Made by a program: the position numbers and the translations under genes. Shown here piece by piece: positions 1-7,816 of a stretch of DNA of 64,000 nucleotides. Numbering within the stretch: position 1 is the stretch's first letter; each line of letters opens with the position of its first letter. The notes under the pieces were generated by a model. That model saw nothing but the letters and a program-made list of their open reading frames with translations. It ran no database searches and was not told the DNA's origin. Location: assembly GCF_011617465.1 (NCBI RefSeq), contig NZ_CP050153.1, forward strand, positions 992,001-1,056,000. Reading direction: 5' to 3'. Origin of the DNA: Brevibacterium pigmentatum. GTDB lineage: Bacteria > Actinomycetota > Actinomycetes > Actinomycetales > Brevibacteriaceae.

Positions 1-1
1 C

Positions 2-403
2 GGCGCCCTGTCCGTCGGTGCCGCCCAGGGCTGTGTCGACGAATCCGTGAAGTACGCGAAGGAGCGCCAGGCCTTCGGCAAGCCGATCGCCGACTTCCAG
101 GGCATCTCCTTCAAGATCGCCCGTATGGAGGCCCGCGTCGTCGCCGCCCGGTCGGCGTACTACCTCGCGGCCTCGCGGATGCTCGCCGGACTGCCGTTCA
201 AGAAGGAAGCCGCCATCGCGAAGATGATCGCCGGCGAAGCGGCCATGGACAACGCGCGCGACGCCACCCAGATCCACGGCGGCTACGGCTTCATGAACGA
301 ATACCTCGTCGCCCGCCACTACCGCGACTCGAAGATCCTCGAAGTCGGCGAAGGCACCACCGAGGTCCAGCTCATGCTCATCGCCCGCGAACTCGGACTC
401 TGA
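2..403 (+). CDS. acyl-CoA dehydrogenase, C-terminal part (5' end outside window)
   Basis: The open frame runs in from the window edge, so only about 133 C-terminal residues are visible. They carry the flavin-dependent acyl-CoA dehydrogenase C-terminal helical domain: VKYAKERQAFGKPI, then the IHGGYGF motif and the closing block KILEVGEGTTEVQ. The family oxidises acyl-CoA to 2-enoyl-CoA and passes electrons to ETF. The isovaleryl/short-branched group (FadE19-like) is plausible because a MaoC and a CitE-like lyase lie 6 kb downstream, but the substrate cannot be set from this fragment. It ends with TGA, followed by an inverted repeat that may terminate it. Confidence 0.93.
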   Translation, partial: GALSVGAAQGCVDESVKYAKERQAFGKPIADFQGISFKIARMEARVVAARSAYYLAASRMLAGLPFKKEAAIAKMIAGEAAMDNARDATQIHGGYGFMNEYLVARHYRDSKILEVGEGTTEVQLMLIARELGL

Positions 404-466
404 GCTCAGTTCACATCCTGACTTGAGTGTGGGTGCCGACCTTCCGTCGGTCACCCATGCCGACAT

Positions 467-524
467 CGCCCGCCGAGGCGGCGCCGCACATCAGTACGGA
501 CGTGCAGGGCCGCCTCGGCGGGCG
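467..524. terminator. perfect 16-bp inverted repeat, putative terminator
   Basis: Arms at 467-482 and 509-524 are perfect reverse complements (CGCCCGCCGAGGCGGC and partner) with a 26-nt loop. A smaller imperfect hairpin lies just before it, around 429-458. It follows the acyl-CoA dehydrogenase stop and precedes cls. There is no clear U-tract, so termination is inferred. Confidence 0.45.
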
Positions 525-580
525 ATATTCTGGTCCGATATCACCGAGGTGAGACGGCGACCGAAGGGAAGTGGGAGCAG

Positions 581-2053
581 ATGGATCTCAGCATGGTGGC
601 ATCGGTGGCGACGACGACCTGGATCGTCATCGAATACATCGTGAAGATCATCGCGGTCGGTGTGGTGCCGGAGAACCGTCGCCCGTCATCGTCATCGGCG
701 TGGCTGCTGCTCATCCTGTTCGTGCCGATCATCGGCATTCCCGCATTCCTCATGCTCGGCAGCCCCTATATCAATCAGCGCCGCGCACGGATCCAGGCTG
801 AAGCGAACGAACTCCTGCACGAAGGCGCCGATGATCTGCCGGATGTGCCTCCATCGCTGGACGCCGCGCCGGAATTCGTCTCCGTCGCCCAGTTGGGGCG
901 GGCGCTGACCGCGCTGCCGATGGTCACCGGCGACAGCCACGGGGTGATCTCGGACTACGAAGCCTCGATCGAGCGCATGGCCGAACTCGTCGATGAGGCC
1001 CACGAGTACGTCCACGTCGAGATCTACATCATGGCCTGGGACAAGACGACCGACGTGTTCTTCCGGGCACTCGAACGGGCCTCGGCGCGCGGTGTGGAAG
1101 TCCGCGTACTCTTCGACCACATCGGGTCGAGGAAGTATCCGGGATTCCATCGGCTGGGCAAGCGCCTCAACGCCGCGGGAATCGAATGGCACCTGATGCT
1201 GCCGTTCATTCCGTGGCGGGGCAAGGCCCGGCGCATCGATCTGCGCAACCACCGCAAGCTGCTCGTCATCGACGGCAAACAGGCGATGATGGGTTCGCAG
1301 AACATGATCGACTCGAGCTACCTCAACAGGAAGAACTCGCAGATCGGCCGGAACTGGCACGACATCATGGTCGAGCTCTCCGGGCCCATCGTCGCAGCGA
1401 TCGAAGCGGCGTTCTCCACCGACTGGTACTCCGAATCGGGGCAGGCGCTGGGCATCCGCCCCTACGAACGGGACGGCAACGAACCCGAAGTCGGCGGAGC
1501 GACGAGCGCCATGCAGCTGATTCCCTCCGGCCCCGGATTCACGACTTCGCCGAACCTCAAGGTCTTCACCTCGATGATGTATCTGGCGCAGAAGCGTCTG
1601 GCCATCGTCAGCCCCTACTTCGTGCCCGACGAATCGCTGCTGGCCGCAGTGGAGACCGCGGCCCGGCGCGGAGTCGACGTGGAGCTCTACGTCAGCGAGC
1701 AGGCCGACCAATACATGGTCGACCGGGCCCAATCGTCGTACTACCGGTCGCTGCTCGAAGCGGGGGTGCGGATCTTCCTGTATCCGAAACCCGCTGTGCT
1801 CCACACGAAGTGCTTCATCGTCGACGACATCTACGCCGTGATGGGCTCATCGAACATGGACATGCGCTCCTTCGGCCTCAACTACGAGATCAGCTTGCTG
1901 ACCACCGGCGGGGACTTGGTCGATGACATCGTCGACGTCGTCGCCGGCTACCAGGACGTCAGCCGCGAACTCACCCTGGAGGAATGGGAGAAGCGGCCGT
2001 GGTCCCGCCGGTATATGGAGTCCGTCATGCGCCTGACCTCTTCGCTCCAGTAG
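581..2053 (+). CDS. cls: cardiolipin synthase (phospholipase D superfamily)
   Basis: A 490-residue membrane enzyme that joins two phosphatidylglycerols into cardiolipin and glycerol. The N-terminus has two hydrophobic segments (about residues 5-27 and 43-60), as in bacterial Cls. Two PLD (HKD) motifs are intact: HRKLLVID starting at residue 224, followed by GSQN, and HTKCFIVDD starting at residue 408, followed by GSSNMD. Length and order fit the family. The start at 581 is preceded by a GAAGGGAAGTGGGAG ribosome-binding region. It stands alone, with palindromic repeats beginning about 185 bp downstream. Confidence 0.95.
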   Translation: MDLSMVASVATTTWIVIEYIVKIIAVGVVPENRRPSSSSAWLLLILFVPIIGIPAFLMLGSPYINQRRARIQAEANELLHEGADDLPDVPPSLDAAPEFVSVAQLGRALTALPMVTGDSHGVISDYEASIERMAELVDEAHEYVHVEIYIMAWDKTTDVFFRALERASARGVEVRVLFDHIGSRKYPGFHRLGKRLNAAGIEWHLMLPFIPWRGKARRIDLRNHRKLLVIDGKQAMMGSQNMIDSSYLNRKNSQIGRNWHDIMVELSGPIVAAIEAAFSTDWYSESGQALGIRPYERDGNEPEVGGATSAMQLIPSGPGFTTSPNLKVFTSMMYLAQKRLAIVSPYFVPDESLLAAVETAARRGVDVELYVSEQADQYMVDRAQSSYYRSLLEAGVRIFLYPKPAVLHTKCFIVDDIYAVMGSSNMDMRSFGLNYEISLLTTGGDLVDDIVDVVAGYQDVSRELTLEEWEKRPWSRRYMESVMRLTSSLQ

Positions 2054-2238
2054 CCGGGCAGCTGGGGCCGCGTGTGCGGCGGGTGCGGGTTCTGCGGTGA
2101 GGGGCAGGCGCTCGCATTGCGGCGCGGGCGGTGCAGCGCGGGGCGCTCGAGGCGCCTGACTCGTAGCGAGACCTCCTCTCGCCCCGATGCTCTCCGATGT
2201 ACGGGCTGTTGAAGCGCTCGGGTGCAGTGTACTGACAC

Positions 2239-2358
2239 ATCGAGAAACGGGCTGAGTGTCGAGAAACGGGTTGCGGCAAGGCTGCTTCACCGAGAAACGG
2301 GCTCAACGTCGAGAAACGCGTGGGCACCCCCGTGTCTCGACGCTCAGCCCGTCTTTCG
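2239..2358. repeat. palindromic repeat cluster A (about 30-bp units)
   Basis: Units resembling CGAGAAACGGGCTGAGTGTC followed by GAGAAACGSG occur at 2240-2270 and 2291-2320 on the + strand. An inverted, more diverged unit lies at 2331-2358. The second and third units form a long imperfect hairpin. The same arrangement recurs as cluster B (3479-3598), and about 75 bp around 2284-2358 is closely similar to 3474-3548. The 3' end and stop codon of the gene at 2344-3315 lie inside the inverted unit. The rest of 2054-2238 shows nothing I recognise. Confidence 0.75.
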
Positions 2359-3315
2359 CTGGTTCGCGGTCTCGATAGCTCGCTTGATCGCGGCGAAAAT
2401 ACGGGGCCTGAAGAGGTCTCCGAAGCTCAGGTTGAAGACGGTGAAGCCTGCATTGAGCAGATCCATATTGCGCTGATGGCTCGTTTTGGACGCTTCATCG
2501 GGACCGTCAGGGCTGAGGTAGAACTTGCCGACACCATGGACTTCCACTGCGACGGCTGCACACTTGTGCCGAAAGTCATTTCGGCCGATGAATCTGCCTG
2601 ACTCTGTGACGGTCTCGACCTGCGGGACCATCCCAGTGATTCCGAACCGGTGGAATTTCACCGCACATACCGCCTCGGCAGGGGATTCATATTCAGCACT
2701 CGAGAGCTCGACAGCCAATAGGGCTCTTCTGCGTCCCCGCTTCCCTTTCACCAGCCGCTCTGTGATGTCCGACCGGTCGACCTGTCCCGCACGGAGCGCT
2801 TGAGAGATGAGCGGCACGGAAACCTCGAGCGAACGGTCAAGGGCAACATCGGCCAAGGTCCTTGGCAGAGTAGTGACCGGATAAGCGAACTCGGATGAGA
2901 TCTCTTCCGGTGGAAGTCTTCGCGAGTACATCAGCACGTCATCGTAGTTGCGGGTAGGGGAGTCCCTGGAGATTTCGACTTTCGACGATTCGATCAAGGC
3001 CGGGTCGAGACGGTGGATGAGCGCAGCCGATACATGAGAGAACACATCTCCCGGCCGAAGAGAATCGAGGCGGCATGCGATCTGGACCCGCAGTTCCTCG
3101 GCTTCGTCTCGCAGATCTCCGAAAACAGTCGGGAACGAAGTGTCGTGATCCGTAGAAAGACCGCGGATGGGTCCGTGATGGTCATCGTCACAGGCCCTGC
3201 GGATCACGAAGTGGCCCTTCCTGACTCTGCGCAGGCAGCATCGTTCCGCTTCGGCCATCTGTTTGCGGGTCATACCGAGTTCACGGAGCTGCCGCGTCGT
3301 CAGCACTTGGAACAT
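2344..3315 (-). CDS. AbiEi-antitoxin-like / DUF559-like protein
   Basis: A 323-residue protein. The N-terminus (LTTRQLRELGMTRKQMAEA) looks like the small winged-helix domain of AbiEi-type antitoxins. The C-terminal part, from about residue 210 (ESPAEAVCAVKFHRFG, then GRFIGRNDFRHK, then VEVHGVGKFY), resembles the DUF559/Vsr-like nuclease fold, where D and E...K supply the acidic centre. Such fusions are common orphan genes in actinobacteria; whether they act as antitoxins, nucleases or neither is not settled. No partner toxin (AbiEii) is adjacent. The gene is bracketed by palindromic clusters A and B, its stop codon lies in cluster A, and its upstream DNA is AT-rich for this window. Horizontal origin is inferred. 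Confidence 0.72.
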   Translation of the reverse strand: MFQVLTTRQLRELGMTRKQMAEAERCCLRRVRKGHFVIRRACDDDHHGPIRGLSTDHDTSFPTVFGDLRDEAEELRVQIACRLDSLRPGDVFSHVSAALIHRLDPALIESSKVEISRDSPTRNYDDVLMYSRRLPPEEISSEFAYPVTTLPRTLADVALDRSLEVSVPLISQALRAGQVDRSDITERLVKGKRGRRRALLAVELSSAEYESPAEAVCAVKFHRFGITGMVPQVETVTESGRFIGRNDFRHKCAAVAVEVHGVGKFYLSPDGPDEASKTSHQRNMDLLNAGFTVFNLSFGDLFRPRIFAAIKRAIETANQRKTG

Positions 3316-3705
3316 TCATCAAGCATGAACCAAATGCGCAATAAATGCAATGAAAAAAGATCAAATGGCATCAAACCGCATATTCAGCATTGGGTGATCG
3401 GGTTCCGGGGAGTCTGGCGTGGGTGCTCTCCTGTGCTGGGGCGGCCGCGGGCCGCGGAGCGATCGCTGAGGCAGCTTCATCGAGAAACGGGCTGAGTGTC
3501 GAAAAACGCGTGGGCACACCCGTGTCTCGACACTCAGCCCGTTTCTCGGTTGAGGGAGGTTGCGCGCACCCGTGTTTCGACACTCAGCCCGTTTTTCGGC
3601 GAATCGACGTGTGCCTCAACCCGTGTGTCGCCAGGTGGAGGCTGCAGGCGCCAGCCTCTCGCCGCTGGGAGGCTGTCTGTCCGGCGCCGCAGGTGCGGGG
3701 CCGCC
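3316..3705. other. non-coding region with AT-rich promoter zone and repeats
   Basis: About 390 bp without a convincing gene. 3316-3385 is unusually AT-rich and is the likely promoter of the minus-strand AbiEi-like gene. 3479-3598 is repeat cluster B. 3599-3705 contains one degenerate repeat fragment near 3620 and nothing else recognisable. Confidence 0.6.
3479..3598. repeat. palindromic repeat cluster B
   Basis: One + strand unit at 3481-3510 (CGAGAAACGGGCTGAGTGTC then GAAAAACGCG) is followed by two inverted units at 3521-3548 and 3571-3598. The first two form a hairpin of about 28 bp with few mismatches around a loop near 3511-3520. It mirrors cluster A on the other side of the AbiEi-like gene. 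Irregular spacing and mixed orientation argue against CRISPR. Confidence 0.75.
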
Positions 3706-4527
3706 TCAGGCGGAGCCGGTGGTGTCAGGGCCGAGTTCTCCGCGATTCTCCAGCGGTACATCGAGCAGCTCGTGGACTCCGTTGACGATCTCGTTGGGTC
3801 GGAACGGGAAGCGGCGGACATCCTCGGCGGTGGAGATTCCCGACAGCACGAGGACCGTGTGCATGCCCGCTTCCATCCCGGCGATGATGTCGGTGTCCAT
3901 GCGATCGCCGATCATCGCTGTGCTCATCGAATGCGCGCCGATCTGATTCAGGGCCGAGCGGAACATCATCGGGTTCGGCTTGCCCACGACGTAGGGCTCG
4001 CGGTTCGTCGCCTTCGTGATGAGTGCGGCGATGGCGCCGGTGGCCGGCAGGACGCCCTCGGGGCTGGGGCCGGTGGCGTCCGGGTTCGTGACGATGAAGC
4101 GGGAGCCGGCATCGATGAGGCGGATCGCCTTCGTGATCGCCTCGAACGAATAGGAGTGGGTCTCGCCGACGACGACGAAGTCCGGGTCGTGTTCGGTCAT
4201 GACGAACCCGGCCTCGTGGATCGCCGTGGTCAGTCCCGCCTCGCCGACGACATAGGCCGTGCCGTGCTCGACCTGATTGGACAGGAAATCCGCGGTGGCC
4301 ATCGCCGAGGTCCAGATGTTCGACTCGGGGACGTCGAGTCCGTTCGAGCGCAGCCGGGCGGAGAGGTCACGCGCGGTGTAGATGGAGTTGTTCGTCAGCA
4401 CCAGGTAGGGGATGTCAGCCTGACGCCACTGGGCGAGCAGCTCCGCGGCACCCGGCAGCGGATTGTTCTCCTTGACCAGGACGCCGTCCATATCGGTCAG
4501 CCAGCAGTCGATCGAATCGCGATCCAT
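3706..4527 (-). CDS. HAD-superfamily hydrolase, class IIA (NagD-like)
   Basis: A 273-residue phosphatase of the NagD/PNPase-like subfamily. The nucleophile motif is DMDGVL (residues 12-17), followed by TNNS (motif II), GKPNPMMF (motif III lysine) and GDRMDTDI (motif IV). The family dephosphorylates nucleotides or sugar phosphates; the substrate cannot be read from sequence. I chose the ATG at 4527 rather than the longer frame because GAGGAGAG lies just upstream and family proteins begin a few residues before the DxD motif. It stands alone, with its 3' end next to repeat cluster B. Confidence 0.9.
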   Translation of the reverse strand: MDRDSIDCWLTDMDGVLVKENNPLPGAAELLAQWRQADIPYLVLTNNSIYTARDLSARLRSNGLDVPESNIWTSAMATADFLSNQVEHGTAYVVGEAGLTTAIHEAGFVMTEHDPDFVVVGETHSYSFEAITKAIRLIDAGSRFIVTNPDATGPSPEGVLPATGAIAALITKATNREPYVVGKPNPMMFRSALNQIGAHSMSTAMIGDRMDTDIIAGMEAGMHTVLVLSGISTAEDVRRFPFRPNEIVNGVHELLDVPLENRGELGPDTTGSA

Positions 4528-4647
4528 GTCTCTCCTCGAGCTCGGGGTGGGCCGAAGCGGCTGCTTCCAGCCTAGTCGGGTTGGGCGCAAGTGTGCTGAG
4601 AAGTCCGATCCGATGATGCGCGCCCCTTGATGGGACGTCAGAGAAGT

Positions 4648-4683
4648 GTATTGTAGTAATCACTTAATTAAAGGGATGCTTAA
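4648..4683 (+). promoter_or_regulatory. AT-rich promoter/operator region of the ArsR gene
   Basis: This short tract is strikingly AT-rich against its surroundings and contains TTAATTAA within an imperfect dyad (TAATCACTTAATTAAAG). ArsR-type repressors usually bind such dyads over their own promoter, so autoregulation is inferred. The AAGGG at 4671 serves as the ribosome-binding site. Confidence 0.4.
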
Positions 4684-5034
4684 ATGAGTATGGATCTCGT
4701 CTTCGCAGCGCTGGCCGACCCGACTCGTCGGGCGATCATCGATCGGCTGCGCTCGGGAGACAAAAGCGCAGGTGAGCTTGCGGAGCCGTTGCCGATCAGC
4801 CGGTCCGCGGTCTCCCAGCACCTCAAGGTGCTCGAGACTGCAGGCCTCATCACGCGGTCGAAATCCGCACAGCAGCGCATCGTCGCACTCAACGCCGACG
4901 CACTCACCGAGGCGACCGTCTGGCTGCAGTCGGCCCACGATGAATGGCAGCAGCGCTTCGACAACCTCGATCGCATCCTCGCCGAGGAGGTGCCCACCGA
5001 CCCTGCAACGACCGATCCGCCGACCGCGGAGTGA
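4684..5034 (+). CDS. ArsR/SmtB-family winged-helix regulator
   Basis: A 116-residue DNA-binding protein starting MSMDLVFAALADPTRRAIID, the hallmark of ArsR regulators paired with SRPBCC proteins. The recognition helix region is ISRSAVSQHLKVLETAGLI (about residues 39-57). No metal-binding cysteine motif (CVC) is present, so metal sensing is unlikely. It lies 94 bp upstream of an SRPBCC (AHSA1) gene, the usual partner, which is frameshifted here. The target is probably its own two-gene unit. Confidence 0.9.
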   Translation: MSMDLVFAALADPTRRAIIDRLRSGDKSAGELAEPLPISRSAVSQHLKVLETAGLITRSKSAQQRIVALNADALTEATVWLQSAHDEWQQRFDNLDRILAEEVPTDPATTDPPTAE

Positions 5035-5128
5035 ACCGCGGACCTGACATCGACAAAACGACGAAGCGAATCACGCAGACATCATGAACGACTTAAGCAT
5101 CATGCACGACTCAAGGAGGAGAACAGCG

Positions 5129-5640
5129 ATGAACGCCGAGAACACAGACAACACAATCAACACAGACCGCACAGCCACCGACTCGAACAGCGCGCAGGCG
5201 GAGGAGCCCGGCTTCACCATCGTCCGCGAATTCGCCGCACCGCGCGCCCGCGTCTGGGAAGCATGGACGAATCCGGACGTGATGGCCCGCTGGTTCCACC
5301 CCGAAACGCTGGTGACCCCACGCGAATCCGTCTCCGTCGACCTGCGCGTCGGAGGCGAGTACACCTATACGATGCGCATCCCCGACACGGGACAGGAGTT
5401 CCCGACCGCCGGGAAGTACCTCCGCATCGACGAACCCGACCGCCTCGATTTCACGTGGGGGAGTCCCGGCGAGGTCGACGAGGCCCGCGCGTGAGCATTG
5501 AACTCGATGAGCTCGACGCCGGCCGCACTCGCATGACCTTCACGCTGACCGGCCTGCCGGGCGACTCGGGTTCGGACGAGAGCGTGTACGACGGATGGTC
5601 ATCGGCTTTCAGCGAACTCGATACCGAGCTGAGCGCCTGA
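5129..5640 (+). pseudogene. SRPBCC/AHSA1-family protein gene, split by a frameshift
   Basis: The first part starts at ATG 5129 behind AAGGAGGA and reads FTIVREFAAPRARVWEAWTN onward through DFTWGSPGEVDEAR, a typical AHSA1 fold, then stops at TGA 5492-5494. The missing C-terminal half (VSIELDELDAGRTRMTFTL through DGWSSAFSELDTELSA) continues at once in another frame from 5491 to 5640. The switch is at a CGCGCG tract; removing one CG dinucleotide would restore one protein. TGA overlaps a GTG (GTGA), so the second half could be made by re-initiation. Mutation, sequencing error and a genuine two-piece product are all possible; I favour the first two. Confidence 0.75.
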
Positions 5641-5703
5641 CCGGTGCACAGCCGATCAGGCGGCCATCTCACTAAGAGCAGGCAAATGCCCTCTGCTCTC
5701 ACA

Positions 5704-5743
5704 GCGGTGGACCACCTCAGGCATCGCCGAGGTGGTCCACCGC
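5704..5743. terminator. perfect 15-bp stem between convergent genes
   Basis: GCGGTGGACCACCTC at 5704-5718 pairs perfectly with 5729-5743 around a 10-nt loop. It lies between the SRPBCC gene and the convergent phosphatase-like gene and includes that gene's stop codon (5717-5719). A second weaker hairpin (AGAGCAG / CTGCTCT) is at 5675-5699. Likely a bidirectional terminator, though without a strong U-tract. Confidence 0.6.
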
Positions 5744-6376
5744 CGCCAGCGATTGCAGGGTCCGATTGCCGAACAGATTGTCCTCGACCAGTTCTGTGAT
5801 GCACCCTGATCGTGCCGCGAACGTCGCCCGGCCCATCGCCTCGAGAGGCAGCTCGAGCCACCGACCGATGACGAACGTGTGGGCGAAGCCGTGCGTGACG
5901 ACCACCTGGTGCGAGGTCTGCTGTGCGAGGATCTCGTCGACGGCGGTGTAGATCCGAGCCCCGGCCTCACGCCGCGTCTCCGCCCCGTCGATGCCTTCGA
6001 CATGATCGAGCCGCGCCGCATGGTCGAAGGCATCATCCGGCACGGGCGGGAAGACGAACCGCTCGTCCAGCCAGGACTGCTCCCGCCCTTCCGCGACTCC
6101 GTACGACTTCTCGCGCAGGCCCGGGCGGTCGACCACTCGACTGTCGAGCCGATCGGCGATGATCGCGGCGGTTGTGCGGGCCCTCCGGAGATCGGAGGTG
6201 AACACCTGCACCGAGGCGGCCGCCGGGACCCGTGACCGCAGCGCGGCGGCGATGCGATCGGCTTGGAATTCACCACGGGCGGTGAGTTCGGAATCGTGCC
6301 ACCCTCCGACCCGCGACTCGAGGTGATGTCGTGACTCGGGATGGGTGACGACGAAGAGCGTTCGTGTGATGGCCAT
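5717..6376 (-). CDS. histidine phosphatase superfamily protein, variant RHG motif
   Basis: A 219-residue protein with the phosphoglycerate-mutase-like fold: N-terminal LFVVTHPESRHH, then RVGGWHDSELTARG, then TSDLRRARTTA, and late VTHGFAHTFV with the second catalytic histidine. The classical RHG is replaced by THP, so the phospho-accepting histidine is kept but its arginine neighbour is not. Activity and substrate are therefore uncertain. It is convergent with the SRPBCC gene, and its last codons form one arm of a hairpin. Confidence 0.82.
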   Translation of the reverse strand: MAITRTLFVVTHPESRHHLESRVGGWHDSELTARGEFQADRIAAALRSRVPAAASVQVFTSDLRRARTTAAIIADRLDSRVVDRPGLREKSYGVAEGREQSWLDERFVFPPVPDDAFDHAARLDHVEGIDGAETRREAGARIYTAVDEILAQQTSHQVVVTHGFAHTFVIGRWLELPLEAMGRATFAARSGCITELVEDNLFGNRTLQSLAAVDHLGDA

Positions 6377-6461
6377 GATGGGCTCGATCCTACCGACCCC
6401 CGGGTCGCAGGGCTCCGGTGAATGGCGATAAACTCAAATCACGACGAGTGAGGAGCGTTAC

Positions 6462-6992
6462 ATGAGTGACAAGGTCATTGCACAACGAGGTCTGTGGCTG
6501 GACGAGATGGAAGTCGGCGCCACCTATAAGCACGCACCGGGCCGCACCATCACCGAGGCGGACAACACCCTGTTCACGGCCGTGTCCATGAATACCCAGG
6601 CCCTGCACCTCGATGCCGCATGGTCGGCCACCGAACCCTTCGGCGAGCGTCTCGTGAACTCGATGTTCACCCTCGCCACCCTCATCGGCCTGTCCGTATC
6701 CCAACTCACCCAGGGCACGACGGTCGGAAACCTCGGCTTCTCCGAGGTCAGCTTCCCGGCCCCGATGTTCCACGGTGACACCCTCTACGCGGAGACGACG
6801 ATCCTCGACAAGCGCAATTCGAAGTCGCGTCCCGGCCAGGGCATCGTCACCTTCGAACACCGCGGCTACAACCAGGACGGCAAGCTCGTCGCGAAGGCCG
6901 TGCGCCAGGCGATGATGTTCGACTCCAGCCACGAATCCGCAGCTGCGAAGTCCGCCGCGGATGCCGCCGACCAGACCGAAACCGGAGAGTGA
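6462..6992 (+). CDS. MaoC-family hot-dog dehydratase
   Basis: A 176-residue protein with the MaoC hydratase fold (GRTITEADNTLFTAVSMNTQALHLD, about residues 29-53, then LVNSMFTLATLIGLSV and the FPAPMFHGDTLYAET block). The family adds or removes water on enoyl-CoA thioesters. Its stop overlaps the start of a CitE-like lyase, so the two are co-translated. In M. tuberculosis the similar pair Rv2499c-Rv2498c sits beside fadE19 in a branched-chain catabolic locus; a comparable role here is inferred. GAGGAG precedes the ATG. Confidence 0.88.
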   Translation: MSDKVIAQRGLWLDEMEVGATYKHAPGRTITEADNTLFTAVSMNTQALHLDAAWSATEPFGERLVNSMFTLATLIGLSVSQLTQGTTVGNLGFSEVSFPAPMFHGDTLYAETTILDKRNSKSRPGQGIVTFEHRGYNQDGKLVAKAVRQAMMFDSSHESAAAKSAADAADQTETGE

Positions 6993-7804
6993 GCACCCCC
7001 ATGGCACTCGAGTTCAAACCCGCCTGGCTCTTCGTCCCCGGCGACCGCCCCGACCGATACACGAAAGCTGCCGAACGCTCGGATATCGTCATCCTCGACC
7101 TCGAGGACGCCGTCAACGAGGCCGACAAAGCCGCCGCGCGGGAGTCCATCGTCGACTTCCCCCTCGACCCCAGCCGCACGGTCGTGCGGGTGAACTCCCA
7201 CGATTCGGGCCACCTCGGCGAGGACCTCAAGATGCTCGCACGCACCGACTACACGGCCGTGATGCTGCCGAAGGCAGAACTCGCAGCGGATCTGTCGATC
7301 CTCTCCGGCTTCCAGGTCATCGCGCTCATCGAAACCGCGCTCGGCGCCGTCAACGTCGCCGAGATCGCCGCCGCCCCGAACGTCTACGCGCTGATGTGGG
7401 GATCCGAGGACCTCATCGCCGACCTCGGCGGAGGCTCTTCACGCAAGGATGACGGCGGCTACCGGGACGTGGCCAAGCATGTGCGCAGCCAGACCCTGCT
7501 CGCCGCCCGGGCCCACCGCAAGTTCGCCCTCGACTCGATCTGGGCGGACATTCCGAACCTCGAGGGCCTCGCCGCCGAAGCCGAGGACGCCGTGCAGTCG
7601 GGCTTCTCCGGTAAGGTCTCCATCCACCCCAACCACGTGCCCGTCGTCCGCGACGCCTTCCGTCCCAGCGACGAACAGCTGACATGGGCGCAGTCCGTTC
7701 TCGACCTGGCGAAGACGGAGAAAGGCGCATTCTCCTTCGAAGGCAAGATGATCGACGCCCCGCTGCTCAAGCACGCCGAACTCATCGTCGCCCGCGCGAG
7801 CTGA
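6989..7804 (+). CDS. CitE-like CoA-ester lyase (HpcH/HpaI family)
   Basis: A TIM-barrel lyase with PAWLFVPGDRPDRYTKAA, DIVILDLEDAV (metal site), VRVNS, MLPKAE, ALIETALGAVN and a closing SIHPNHVPVV. Close resemblance by eye to M. tuberculosis Rv2498c, reported as a beta-hydroxyacyl-CoA lyase, makes HMG-CoA-like or citramalyl-like substrates likely. The GTG at 6989 overlaps the MaoC stop (GTGA); ATG 7001 is an equally good in-frame alternative, giving four fewer residues. It forms a unit with MaoC and, 12 bp on, peptide deformylase. Confidence 0.9.
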   Translation: MSTPMALEFKPAWLFVPGDRPDRYTKAAERSDIVILDLEDAVNEADKAAARESIVDFPLDPSRTVVRVNSHDSGHLGEDLKMLARTDYTAVMLPKAELAADLSILSGFQVIALIETALGAVNVAEIAAAPNVYALMWGSEDLIADLGGGSSRKDDGGYRDVAKHVRSQTLLAARAHRKFALDSIWADIPNLEGLAAEAEDAVQSGFSGKVSIHPNHVPVVRDAFRPSDEQLTWAQSVLDLAKTEKGAFSFEGKMIDAPLLKHAELIVARAS

Positions 7805-7816
7805 GGAAATCGTTCC

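Noticed and set aside
2239..3598. CRISPR array
   Set aside because: Repeats are in mixed orientation with irregular spacing, no unique spacers of constant length, and no cas genes.
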